The notes under the pieces: model-generated
The model's input: only the letters and a program-made list of their open reading frames with translations
Told to the model about the DNA's origin: nothing
Database searches by the model: none
Position numbers and translations under genes: made by a program
Shown: positions 7,357 through 16,309 of the stretch, piece after piece
How positions within the stretch are numbered: the first letter of the stretch is position 1
How the letters are laid out: each line of letters begins with the position of its first letter
NCBI GenBank assembly: GCA_016870695.1
Contig: VGAV01000016.1
Location: 1-16,309, forward strand
DNA: 16,309 nucleotides
Reading direction: 5' to 3'
From: Actinomycetota bacterium
Lineage (GTDB): Bacteria; Actinomycetota; Actinomycetes; Actinomycetales; Microbacteriaceae

Positions 7357-9459
7357 TTACTTCGCGGGCTTCTTCTCCGGGACGGGGGCGGTTCCGGATG
7401 CCGCCAGCTCCGCGTAGTAGGAGGCGGCTTCGTTCTGCCGGTCGTCCTCGACCCCGGAGGCGATCGACGCACGGATGTGCTCGGGGCCGTAGCCGAAGGC
7501 ATCCACGAGGTCCTGCGCGTGCGGACGCAGCCGCGTGCAGAGACGGTCGATGTAGCTGGAGACCGCCGCCGCGCGCTGCGTCGACAGGCGTCCGTGGATG
7601 AGGTACCAGGCGAGGTGCTTCTCGATGAGCTGCAGGCCGAAGAGGTCGCGGACCCACGTCAGCACCCGCAGGGTGTCGCGGTCGGTGACGCGGTTGACGG
7701 CGTCGGTGAAGGCCTCCCACTGCAGCAGCTCGCCGTGCGCGCGGGCCGCCTCGATGAGCTCGGCCTGGTTCTCGTTGAACAGCGCGGCGGCGTCCTCGCG
7801 GGAGAGCTTGGCGGCGGGGCGGAGGCGACCGGCGATGTCGGCGATCATCTGCTGGACGCGGCCGGCGAGGAGCTCGTGCTGCTGCTCGGCGCGGAGTCCG
7901 CGCTCGACGGAACGGGCCGTCGAGCCGAAGTCGGAGACCGCCTGGCCCAGCTGGCGCATGCCGGCACCGTGGAAGAGCTTGCCCGCGGTCTGACCGACGG
8001 CGAACGCGGCGAGCGCCTTCGCGTCCTTGCCCTTGAACTGGCGGGCGTAGTCGGCGAGCAGGCGCTTGCCGACGAGCTGCAGCAGCACGTTGTTGTCACC
8101 CTCGAAGGTCACGAAGATGTCGAGGTCGGCGCGCAGGCCGACAAGGCGGTTCTCGAACAGGAAGCCCTGACCGCCGCAGGCCTCGCGGGCCTCCTGCAGG
8201 GTGTCGAGCGCGTGCCAGGTCGACAGCGGCTTGAGCGCCGCCGCGAGGGTCTCGAGGTCCTCGCGGTCCGCGTCGGTGTCGGCCGCGCCGCTGAAGACGC
8301 CGTCGAACTTCTGCAGGAACTCGTCGTGCGCGAAGATCTCCGCGTACGTCGTGGCCAGGCGGGGAAGCAGCCGGCGCTGGTGCTTGCCGTAGTCGAGGAG
8401 GGTGACCTCGGGCGTGCCGCTGCCGGAGTCGAACTGGCGGCGCTGATTGCCGTAGGTGACGGCGATGGTGAGGCCGATGGCCGAGGCCCAGGCCGCGGCT
8501 CCGTCGAGCGAGACGCGACCCTGCACGAGCGTGCCGAGCATCGTGAAGAAACGACGGCCCGGGCTGGCGATCTCGCTCGAGTAGGTGCCGTCCGCGGCGA
8601 CGTCGCCGTAGCGGTTCAGCAGGTTGGTGCGGGGGACGCGGACGTGGTCGAAGTGGAGCCGGCCGTTGTCGATGCCGTTCAGGCCGCCCTTGAGGCCGTC
8701 GTCCTCGCCGCCGATCCCGGGGAGGAAGTTCCCCTCGTCGTCGCGCAACGGCACGTAGAAGCAGTGCACGCCGTGGTTCACGCCGTTGGTGATGAGCTGC
8801 GCGAAGACGGTGGCCGCCTTGCCGTGCAGTGCGGCGTTGCCGAGGTAGTCCTTCCAGGCCCCGCGGAACGGGGTGTGGATGACGAACTCCTCGGTCTCGG
8901 CGTCGTAGGTGGCGGTGGTGCCGATCGCGGCGACGTCGGAGCCGTGACCGGTCTCGGTCATGGCGAAGGCGCCCGGAATCTCGAGGCTCATGATGCCCGG
9001 GAGCCACTTGTCGTGGTGCTCCGCGGTGCCGAGCTGCAGGACGGCGGAGCCGAAGAGCCCCCACTGCACGCCGGACTTGATCTGCAGGCTGGGGTCGGCC
9101 GCGACGAGCTCCTCGAACCCGGCGATGTTCGCGCCGTTGTTCTCCTCGCCGCCGAAGCGCTTCGGGAACGCCCGGTGCACCGCCTTCTTCTGCACGAGCA
9201 GGTGGAGCTGGCTGAGGGTGCGCTCGCGGTGGTCGTCCATGCCGAGGCGGTCGTCACGCCAGAACGCCGGGTCCTTCAACATCTCGCGCGCCTCGCGGCG
9301 CGTGTCGGCCCACGTGCCGAGCAGCAGGTCGGTGACGCGGTCCACGTCGATGCGGGACTCGTGCGCCTCGGCCGCGGAGTGGGCGGCGGTCGGCGCTCCG
9401 CCGACGGGGGTACGCGTGCTGGCGGCGGGCGTGGTGGGACGGACGGCGGCGTCGGTCAT
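7357..9459 (-). CDS. Acyl-CoA oxidase / acyl-CoA dehydrogenase family flavoenzyme (700 aa)
   Basis: First step of fatty-acyl-CoA beta-oxidation: FAD-dependent introduction of the 2,3-double bond. The length and architecture match the acyl-CoA oxidase branch (about 650-700 residues) rather than the ~380-residue dehydrogenases. The flavin/substrate segment FAMTETGHGSD is at 165-175, YGNQRRQF at 336-343, the EACGGQGFLFENRL helix at 426-439, and the catalytic base is Glu453 in TFEGDNN. The C-terminal extension of about 200 residues is typical of the oxidase branch. ATG 9459 follows GAGAGG at a 7-8-base distance; the frame is open further upstream without a plausible start. Whether it passes electrons to oxygen or to an electron-transfer protein cannot be read. 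The upstream region carries repeated TTGTGGG sites, suggesting regulation by a repressor. Confidence 0.92.
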   Translation of the reverse strand: MTDAAVRPTTPAASTRTPVGGAPTAAHSAAEAHESRIDVDRVTDLLLGTWADTRREAREMLKDPAFWRDDRLGMDDHRERTLSQLHLLVQKKAVHRAFPKRFGGEENNGANIAGFEELVAADPSLQIKSGVQWGLFGSAVLQLGTAEHHDKWLPGIMSLEIPGAFAMTETGHGSDVAAIGTTATYDAETEEFVIHTPFRGAWKDYLGNAALHGKAATVFAQLITNGVNHGVHCFYVPLRDDEGNFLPGIGGEDDGLKGGLNGIDNGRLHFDHVRVPRTNLLNRYGDVAADGTYSSEIASPGRRFFTMLGTLVQGRVSLDGAAAWASAIGLTIAVTYGNQRRQFDSGSGTPEVTLLDYGKHQRRLLPRLATTYAEIFAHDEFLQKFDGVFSGAADTDADREDLETLAAALKPLSTWHALDTLQEAREACGGQGFLFENRLVGLRADLDIFVTFEGDNNVLLQLVGKRLLADYARQFKGKDAKALAAFAVGQTAGKLFHGAGMRQLGQAVSDFGSTARSVERGLRAEQQHELLAGRVQQMIADIAGRLRPAAKLSREDAAALFNENQAELIEAARAHGELLQWEAFTDAVNRVTDRDTLRVLTWVRDLFGLQLIEKHLAWYLIHGRLSTQRAAAVSSYIDRLCTRLRPHAQDLVDAFGYGPEHIRASIASGVEDDRQNEAASYYAELAASGTAPVPEKKPAK

Positions 9460-9505
9460 GAGAACACCTCTCGACGATGCAAAGGGATGCCACCACGGTA
9501 GGACT

Positions 9506-9580
9506 CCCACAACGAGGTGGGGACATTGTGCACGTTGCCCACAAAGACATCGGGGGACGTCATCCGGGGCTGTTGTGGGC
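9506..9580 (-). promoter_or_regulatory. Repeated TTGTGGG motifs upstream of the acyl-CoA oxidase gene
   Basis: CCCACAA at 9506-9512 and GCCCACAA at 9537-9544 face TTGTGGGC at 9573-9580; the last two form an 8-bp inverted pair with 28 bases between. All lie 47-121 bases upstream of the start codon, where a fatty-acid-responsive regulator could bind. No clean -10/-35 pair was identified. Confidence 0.35.
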
Positions 9581-9607
9581 TGTCGACATCGCCCACCGGC
9601 CACGACG

Positions 9608-9639
9608 GGTCGGCGCCCGCCGCTGAGTTGGCGCCGGCC
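9608..9639 (-). terminator. Hairpin terminator after recQ
   Basis: Arms 9608-9617 and 9630-9639 pair over 10 positions (one G-T), including CGGCGCC/GGCGCCG, around a 12-base loop. The structure starts 5 bases after the recQ stop codon on the minus strand. Confidence 0.55.
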
Positions 9640-9643
9640 GTGG

Positions 9644-11686
<2,043 letters not shown>

Positions 11687-11692
11687 CCGTCC

Positions 11693-11698
11693 ACGGTA
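11693..11698 (-). promoter_or_regulatory. Candidate -10 box of leaderless recQ
   Basis: TACCGT (minus strand) fits TANNNT and is followed by 6 bases (GGACGG) and then GTG 11686. The geometry is the same as at tag. It supports the GTG start, but no -35 box is evident. Confidence 0.35.
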
Positions 11699-11821
11699 AC
11701 CCGGGTCGCCGACACGGAAGCGGCCCCATGTCCCCCGGGCGCACAGCTCGGGCCTGGGGAGGAGAGGTCGTCGCGCGCCGAGCCGCGCACGGTCGCGGTG
11801 CCCGACACGGTGTAACGGCCG

Positions 11822-11869
11822 CGAAACACCCGAGCCAGTGTTCGTGTAATCAACATCTCGTATGTTTCG
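11822..11869 (+). promoter_or_regulatory. Candidate promoter/operator region of the importer operon
   Basis: This is the AT-richest stretch of the 255-base divergent spacer. TGTAAT (11845-11850) and TATGTT (11861-11866) are possible -10 boxes. AACAC (11825-11829) and GTGTT (11838-11842) form an inverted pair with an 8-base gap, and CGAAAC (11822-11827) faces GTTTCG (11864-11869). These could be repressor half-sites flanking the promoter. No -35 stands out. Confidence 0.35.
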
Positions 11870-11941
11870 AACCAGCGCGCATCGATCTCCTGGTGCCGCC
11901 CCCACCCGATGAAGCACCACCGGCTCTCTGGAGACACAGCG

Positions 11942-13015
11942 ATGACGTTCCTCACCTCTCGACGCGCACAGCGCGTCGTCGCGGCCCTCGCCGGGGTCGC
12001 GCTCTCCGCTCTGACCCTCACCGCCTGCGGCGGCGGCGCCGCCTCGACCGGCGACTCCACCGAGTCCTCGGCGGACGGCTACGGCGAGCTCACCCTCCAG
12101 CTCAGCTGGATCCTCAACGAGGAGTTCGCGGGCGAGTACTTCGCCGACACCAAGGGCTACTTCACCGACGCCGGCTTCTCGGGCGTCAACCTGGTGCCCG
12201 GCCCGTCGACCGGTGTCGCCGAGCTGCTCTCGGGCAGCGCCGACGCGGCTCTCACCGACGCCGTCTCCACCGGAGCAGCCATCGCGTCCGAGGGTGCGCC
12301 GATCAAGATCATCGGCACGACCTTCCAGCGCAACCCGTTCACCATCCTCTCGCTCGAGGACGGCGGCAACATCGCGACGGTCGACGACCTCAAGGGCAAG
12401 CGCATCGGCATCCAGGACTCGAACACCTCGCTGTTCAACGCCTTCCTGGCCGCCAACGACATCGACCCGAGCGAGATGACCATCGTTCCGGTGCAGTACG
12501 ACCCGGCGCCGCTGGTCAACGGCGAGGTCGACGGCTTCATGGCGTTCCTGACGAACGAGGCCGTCACCGTCGCCGCCCAGGGCCTGGCGACCACCAACCT
12601 GCCCTTCGCCGACAACGGTCTGCCGTTCATGGCCGAGGCCGTCGTCGTGACGGACGAGTCCATCGCCAACGACCGCGAGAAGCTCAAGGCGCTGCTGACG
12701 GCCGAGATCCGCGGCTGGACCGACGCGCTGAACGACCCCGAGGAGGGCTCGCGCCTGGCCGTCGAGGAGTACGGCGCCGACCTCGACCTGAACCCCGAGA
12801 ACTCGCTCGCCGGCGCCATCGCCCAGAACGAGCTCGTCGTCTCCGACGAGACCGAGGAGAACGGCCTGTTCACCATCAGCGACGACCTGCAGCAGGCGAC
12901 GCTGGAGAGCCTCGCCGACGCCGGCATCACGCTCGAGGCGTCGCAGCTGTTCGACCTCAGCCTCCTGCAGGAGGTCTACGAGGAGAACCCCGACCTGAAG
13001 AACTACGCGGGCTGA
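11942..13015 (+). CDS. ABC importer substrate-binding lipoprotein, NMT1/THI5-like (357 aa)
   Basis: Extracytoplasmic solute receptor anchored to the outer face of the membrane. The signal peptide has basic residues at 7-11, a hydrophobic run at 12-26 and lipobox LTAC, with Cys29 as the lipidated residue, followed by a Gly/Ser/Thr linker. The mature part resembles NMT1/THI5-type binding proteins (ThiY, RibY, SsuA relatives): [23 protein letters not shown] near 52-74, then [11 protein letters not shown] at 147-157. This family binds pyrimidine-like rings, riboflavin, sulfonates and similar small molecules, so substrate is not fixed. ATG 11942 has TGGAGA (11929-11934) 7 bases upstream; an in-frame ATG at 11909 lacks a ribosome site and would spoil the signal peptide. 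First gene of the operon, with noticeably optimised codons consistent with high expression. Confidence 0.9.
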   Translation: MTFLTSRRAQRVVAALAGVALSALTLTACGGGAASTGDSTESSADGYGELTLQLSWILNEEFAGEYFADTKGYFTDAGFSGVNLVPGPSTGVAELLSGSADAALTDAVSTGAAIASEGAPIKIIGTTFQRNPFTILSLEDGGNIATVDDLKGKRIGIQDSNTSLFNAFLAANDIDPSEMTIVPVQYDPAPLVNGEVDGFMAFLTNEAVTVAAQGLATTNLPFADNGLPFMAEAVVVTDESIANDREKLKALLTAEIRGWTDALNDPEEGSRLAVEEYGADLDLNPENSLAGAIAQNELVVSDETEENGLFTISDDLQQATLESLADAGITLEASQLFDLSLLQEVYEENPDLKNYAG

Positions 13016-13037
13016 CACTCCGCGGGAAGAAGCCATC

Positions 13038-13862
13038 GTGACCGATACGGCTCTCCAGACCGGTGCCCAGGGCAACACCCTGGGCACCGGCCTCCAGATC
13101 ACCGACCTGAACAAGGTCTTCAGCGTGGGACGCAAGAGCGTCGTGGCGCTGCAAGACGCGAACCTCCACACCGAGCAGGGCACGTTCCTCGCCCTGCTCG
13201 GCCCGTCCGGATGCGGCAAGTCCACGATCCTGCGCATCCTGGCCGGACTCGAGGACCCGACGAGCGGGACGACCCGTGTCGACGGGAAGAGCCCGAAGGA
13301 GCTGCGTCGCGGCAACGAGCTGGGCATCGCGTTCCAGGACTCCGCGCTGCTGCCGTGGCGCAGTGTGCAGTCGAACATCCAGCTGCCGTTCGAGGTCGCC
13401 GGCACTCCCGTCGACAAGGCCTACGTCGCCGAGATGATCGACCTCGTGGGGCTGAGGGGGTTCGAGAAGGCGAAGCCCGCCCAGCTGTCCGGCGGCATGC
13501 GTCAGCGCGTGTCGATCGCGCGCTCGCTCATCATGAAGCCGTCCGTCCTGTTGTTCGACGAGCCGTTCGGCGCCCTCGACGACATGACGCGGCAGAAGCT
13601 CAACCTGGAGCTCCTGCGCATCTGGACGGAGAAGCCGGCGACGACCCTGCTGGTCACGCACGGCATCTCGGAGGCCATCTTCCTCTCCGATCAGGTCGCG
13701 GTCATGAGCCCCCGTCCCGGGCGGATCAAGGAGGTCATGCACATCGACCTCCCCCGCCCGCGGACGCCCGAGATGATGCGGACTCCCGAGTTCCACGCCT
13801 ACGTCGACCAGGCCTCCGAACTGCTCTTCGGCGTCGGAGGCGCCGCGGCCGATGACCACTGA
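13038..13862 (+). CDS. ABC importer ATPase, nitrate/sulfonate/taurine-type (274 aa)
   Basis: Cytoplasmic ATPase powering the importer. Walker [10 protein letters not shown] is at 55-63, Q-loop Gln100, signature LSGGMRQR 150-157, Walker B LLFDEP 171-176, D-loop GALDD 178-182, switch His208. The Q-loop region [13 protein letters not shown] is characteristic of the SsuB/TauB/NrtD-like subfamily, which partners with NMT1-type receptors. The start is GTG 13038, preceded by GGGAAGAAG; there is no ATG nearby. The first 20 codons contain a perfect 13-bp hairpin and encode a short extension ([12 protein letters not shown]) before the ABC fold proper. It follows the receptor gene by 22 bases and overlaps the first permease gene by 11 bases, so translation is probably coupled. 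Confidence 0.95.
   Translation: MTDTALQTGAQGNTLGTGLQITDLNKVFSVGRKSVVALQDANLHTEQGTFLALLGPSGCGKSTILRILAGLEDPTSGTTRVDGKSPKELRRGNELGIAFQDSALLPWRSVQSNIQLPFEVAGTPVDKAYVAEMIDLVGLRGFEKAKPAQLSGGMRQRVSIARSLIMKPSVLLFDEPFGALDDMTRQKLNLELLRIWTEKPATTLLVTHGISEAIFLSDQVAVMSPRPGRIKEVMHIDLPRPRTPEMMRTPEFHAYVDQASELLFGVGGAAADDH
13060..13090 (+). repeat. Perfect 13-bp hairpin inside the start of the ATPase gene
   Basis: CCGGTGCCCAGGG (13060-13072) pairs exactly with CCCTGGGCACCGG (13078-13090) around the loop CAACA. It lies 23-53 bases after the first base of the GTG start codon and 45 bases after the receptor stop codon. The position fits attenuation or 3'-end protection of the abundant receptor mRNA while remaining translated. 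No U-run follows. Confidence 0.7.
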
Positions 13863-14688
13863 CGCCGCCAAGAGCCGCACCATCCAGTGGGAGGACGTGC
13901 GCCTGCCGGCGTGGGCCTCGGGCCTCATCGGCGGGCTCGCGATCCTCCTGCTGTGGTGGATCCTCGCCGCGACGGTGTTCTCCAACGTCGGTCCCGGCGG
14001 TGTGCAGGCCATCCCGACGCCACTGCAGGTCGTCCTCGAGTTCGGCGCGACGGGGTGGGACTTCTACGTCCGCAACTTCAGCGTGACGCTCGCGGAGGCC
14101 GGCTTCGGCTACCTCTGGGGCAACGGCCTCGCCCTCCTGCTGTCCGCGCTCGTCCTCATCGTCCCGCGCCTCGAGGGCGTCGTCATGCAGATCGCGATCA
14201 TCACGTACTGCATCCCGATCGTCGCGCTGGGGCTGCTCCTGATCGTCATCGTGCCGCTCCCCCAGCCCGGCCAGCCGTCGACGACGGCGGTCTTCCTCGC
14301 CGCCCTCAGCTGCTTCTTCACGACCGTCGTCGGCGCCCTCCTCGGCCTGAAGGCCGCGGATCGGGCGAGTCTGGACGTCATCACCGTCTACGGCGGCTCC
14401 CGGCTGACCCAGCTGCGCAAGGTCCGTCTGATCGCCGCGCTGCCCGCGATCCTCAACGCGCTGCAGGTCGCCGTGCCCGCCGCCTTCCTCGGCGCCGTGC
14501 TCGGCGAGTTCTTCGGCAAGATCTCCGTCGGCGTGGGTCCCGCGATGATCGCCGCGCAGCAGGCGCTCAACGCGCCCCGCGTGTGGGACATCGCCCTCGT
14601 GTCCGGCGCCGTCGCCCTGGCCGGCTACGGCCTGCTGGGCCTGGTCTCGCGGGCCGTCGCGCCCTGGGCGAAGGGAACGAACCGATGA
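13852..14688 (+). CDS. ABC importer permease 1 (278 aa)
   Basis: Integral membrane subunit of the BPD-type/SsuC-like family. About six hydrophobic segments are visible (near 23-44, 86-106, 110-134, 145-165, 197-219, 245-267). The cytoplasmic coupling loop [20 protein letters not shown] (179-198) carries the EAA-like Gly and positively charged pattern that docks on the ATPase. ATG 13852 overlaps the ATPase stop by 11 bases; GGAGG occurs about 11 bases upstream. It probably forms a heterodimeric channel with permease 2, since the two differ clearly in sequence. No substrate can be inferred from the sequence alone. Confidence 0.92.
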   Translation: MTTDAAKSRTIQWEDVRLPAWASGLIGGLAILLLWWILAATVFSNVGPGGVQAIPTPLQVVLEFGATGWDFYVRNFSVTLAEAGFGYLWGNGLALLLSALVLIVPRLEGVVMQIAIITYCIPIVALGLLLIVIVPLPQPGQPSTTAVFLAALSCFFTTVVGALLGLKAADRASLDVITVYGGSRLTQLRKVRLIAALPAILNALQVAVPAAFLGAVLGEFFGKISVGVGPAMIAAQQALNAPRVWDIALVSGAVALAGYGLLGLVSRAVAPWAKGTNR

Positions 14689-15572
14689 CCGGTGTGCTGC
14701 AGGGCAAGACGGCCGGCACTGCGCCGGCGGTGACGGCCCCGCGATCCGATCTGTCCGCCGACATCCGTCGCGAGGCGCGACGGGCGACCCTGCGGGCGCT
14801 GGGTCGCAGCCTGCTCACCTTCGTCCTGACGATCGTGGCCGTCCTGATCCTCTGGGTGGGCGCCCTCACAATCTTCGGCATCTCGCCGTACGTCGGCAAG
14901 GGACCGCTCGACGTGTGGAACTTCTTGTTCACCGTGCCGGCCGCCGCGACCAACCGGTCGCAGCTCTTCGGCCTGCTCGGGACCACCATCGGCCATTCCG
15001 TCGTCGGCTTCGGCGCGGGGCTCTTCGTCGCCCTCGTCGTCGCCCTCGTGTTCCAGCTCAGCAAGGGCGTCGAGCACGCCCTCATGCCCCTCGCGATGCT
15101 GCTGCGCTCGGTGCCGCTGGTTGCGATGGCACCCGTGATCATCCTCATCTTCGGCCGCGACTTCGCGACCGTCGCCGTCATCGGCGGCATCGTCGTGCTC
15201 TTCCCGGCGCTGGTCAACATCGTGTTCGGCCTGAAGGCCGCCTCGCCGCAGATGAACGACCTCGTCACCGTCTACGGCGGTGGCGCCTGGACCCGTCTGC
15301 GCAAGGTCGCCCTGCCGAACTCCCTGCCGGAGTTCTTCGCGGCGGTCCGCATCTCGGTGCCCGGCGCCATCACCGGGGCCCTGCTGGCCGAGTGGCTCGC
15401 GACCGGCGGCGGGATCGGCGGATCGTTCGGCGGCTTCATCGCCGGCGCGCAGTTCTCCGCCGTCTGGACGGCCGTCGTCCTCGTCACGGGCACGGCGCTG
15501 CTGTTCTACAACGTCGTCCAGATCCTCGAGTCCGTCGTGCTGACGCGCATGGGGATGGCCTCGCGTACCTGA
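14685..15572 (+). CDS. ABC importer permease 2 (295 aa)
   Basis: Second membrane subunit, same family as permease 1. An N-terminal cytoplasmic tail of about 40 residues rich in Arg/Ala (RREARRATLRALGR) is followed by hydrophobic segments near 43-65, 104-125, 134-155, 161-182 and 258-279. The coupling loop VYGGGAWTRLRKVALPNSLP (196-215) is the counterpart of the permease 1 loop, and LLRSVPLVAMAPV (139-151) is typical of SsuC/TauC-like proteins. The start overlaps the permease 1 stop in an ATGA tetranucleotide, a standard translational-coupling arrangement. Two distinct permease genes per operon is the RibX/ThiX-like pattern seen with some NMT1-type receptors. Confidence 0.93.
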   Translation: MTGVLQGKTAGTAPAVTAPRSDLSADIRREARRATLRALGRSLLTFVLTIVAVLILWVGALTIFGISPYVGKGPLDVWNFLFTVPAAATNRSQLFGLLGTTIGHSVVGFGAGLFVALVVALVFQLSKGVEHALMPLAMLLRSVPLVAMAPVIILIFGRDFATVAVIGGIVVLFPALVNIVFGLKAASPQMNDLVTVYGGGAWTRLRKVALPNSLPEFFAAVRISVPGAITGALLAEWLATGGGIGGSFGGFIAGAQFSAVWTAVVLVTGTALLFYNVVQILESVVLTRMGMASRT

Positions 15573-15594
15573 CGCGCCTCTCGCACCGCTCTCG

Positions 15595-15617
15595 CACCCC
15601 GCCCGCCCGACGGGGTG
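15595..15617 (+). repeat. Short hairpin between permease 2 and the deaminase-like gene
   Basis: CACCCCG (15595-15601) pairs with CGGGGTG (15611-15617) with a 9-base loop in the 73-base gap. It is too weak to be a confident terminator and may be an attenuator or processing site between the transporter genes and the enzyme gene. Confidence 0.35.
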
Positions 15618-15645
15618 GCGCCCGCCCTCGCCCGGAAGAAGCCCC

Positions 15646-16309
15646 ATGACCGACATCACCGCTTTCGCCTTCGGCCTGCCCAAGGCCGAACTGCACCTGC
15701 ACCTCGAGGGGACGCTCGAGCCCGAGCTGAAGTTCGCGCTCGCCGCACGCAACGGCATCCAGCTCGCGGAGAAGACGGTGGAGGAGGTGAAGGCGACCTA
15801 CGACTTCACCGACCTGACGAGCTTCCTCGCGGTGTACTACCCGGCGATGCAGGTGCTGCAGACCGCGGAGGACTTCCACGACCTGGCATGGGCGTACCTG
15901 CAGAAGGCGCGGGAGCAGGGCGTGGTCCACGTCGAGATGTTCTTCGATCCACAGGCCCACACCAGCCGGGGCGTGCCGTTCGAGGCCGTCATCACCGGGT
16001 ACCGCCGCGCGGCGGTCCGCGCCTCGTCGGAGCTGGGCGTCTCGGCCGAGCTCATCCTCTGCTTCCTCCGCGACTTCTCGGCCGAGGACGCCATGGCCAC
16101 GCTCGAGGCGGCGCTGCCCTACAAGGAGTGGATCATCGGCGTCGGGCTGGACTCGGACGAGCGGGACAACCCGCCGGCCAAGTTCGCCGACGTCTTCGCC
16201 CGGGCGAAGTCCGAGGGCTTCCTGCTGACGATGCACTGCGACATCGACCAGATCGGGTCGATCGACAACATCCGCGCCGTCATCGAGGACATCGGCGTCG
16301 ACCGCATCG
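15646..16309 (+). CDS. Adenine/adenosine-deaminase-family amidohydrolase with altered active-site motif, 3'-truncated
   Basis: 221 residues are visible before the window ends. The zinc-binding HLHLEGT (17-23, His17 and His19) and the VVHVEMFFDPQAHTSRGVPF block place it with type-2 adenine deaminases, whose members carry FFDPQxHTxRG rather than the adenosine deaminase version. The alignment continues through VGLDSDE and the PPAKF helix. At the third zinc histidine (His197) the family motif HAGE, whose Glu protonates the purine N1, is replaced by HCDI (197-200), followed by DQIGSIDNI. Asp199 or Asp201 might substitute, or the reaction may differ. ATG 15646 follows GGAAGAAG at about 5 bases. Its place as last visible gene of the importer operon suggests it acts on the imported compound. 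The remaining zinc Asp and final His lie outside the window. Confidence 0.88.
   Translation, partial: MTDITAFAFGLPKAELHLHLEGTLEPELKFALAARNGIQLAEKTVEEVKATYDFTDLTSFLAVYYPAMQVLQTAEDFHDLAWAYLQKAREQGVVHVEMFFDPQAHTSRGVPFEAVITGYRRAAVRASSELGVSAELILCFLRDFSAEDAMATLEAALPYKEWIIGVGLDSDERDNPPAKFADVFARAKSEGFLLTMHCDIDQIGSIDNIRAVIEDIGVDRI

Noticed and set aside
7201..9501. A 766-codon open plus-strand frame antisense to tag and the oxidase
   Set aside because: Same artefact: repetitive Leu/Glu/Val/Ala composition, no motif, no ribosome site, and it crosses two minus-strand genes and a terminator.
11687..13417. Extension of the RecQ frame far upstream across the importer genes
   Set aside because: The frame stays open for hundreds of codons but overlaps the receptor and ATPase genes antisense, has no family similarity, and plausible RecQ starts exist at 11686 and 11542.

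Overview
The window is very GC-rich, densely coded DNA with strong third-position G/C bias. Gene content points to a high-GC actinobacterium, most likely Microbacteriaceae (Microbacterium or a close relative): an actinobacterial acyl-CoA oxidase, RecQ with an HRDC domain, an Ala/Gly/Arg-tailed DEAD-box helicase and TANNNT-type -10 boxes. The genus is inferred from overall character, not from a marker gene. No rRNA, tRNA, CRISPR array or insertion sequence is visible, and no gap exceeds about 260 bases.

Layout. (1) 1-2194, plus strand: a 5'-truncated short-chain dehydrogenase (SDR), a complete classical SDR, a strong terminator, then a small protein resembling the catalytic domain of serine recombinases but lacking its arginines. 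(2) 2246-9459 (together with recQ, 9644-11686), minus strand: a short UvrA-like ABC ATPase (2246-4597), a DEAD-box RNA helicase (4876-6444), DNA-3-methyladenine glycosylase I (6660-7232), an acyl-CoA oxidase/dehydrogenase (7357-9459) and RecQ (9644-11686). These look like separate transcription units, because most gaps hold a hairpin terminator or a candidate promoter. Three of the five (UvrA-like, Tag, RecQ) act on damaged or structured DNA. (3) 11942-16309, plus strand: a tight ABC importer operon with an NMT1/THI5-like lipoprotein (11942-13015), an ATPase (13038-13862), two permeases (13852-14688 and 14685-15572) and an adenine/adenosine-deaminase-family enzyme (15646 to window end).

How it fits together. 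The importer operon is the one coherent system. A surface lipoprotein captures a small, probably heterocyclic ligand, two different permeases and one ATPase import it, and a cytosolic amidohydrolase probably processes it. That enzyme aligns with type-2 adenine deaminases but has HCDI where the catalytic HAGE motif should be, so its chemistry, and hence the transporter's substrate, is open. A perfect 13-bp hairpin lies inside the first codons of the ATPase gene.

Other signals: a heptamer GGCATCC/GGATGCC counted 22 times, often carried by uncommon codons and found in a terminator stem; two candidate leaderless genes with matching architecture (tag, recQ); and a structured helicase leader behind a possible ECF-sigma promoter.
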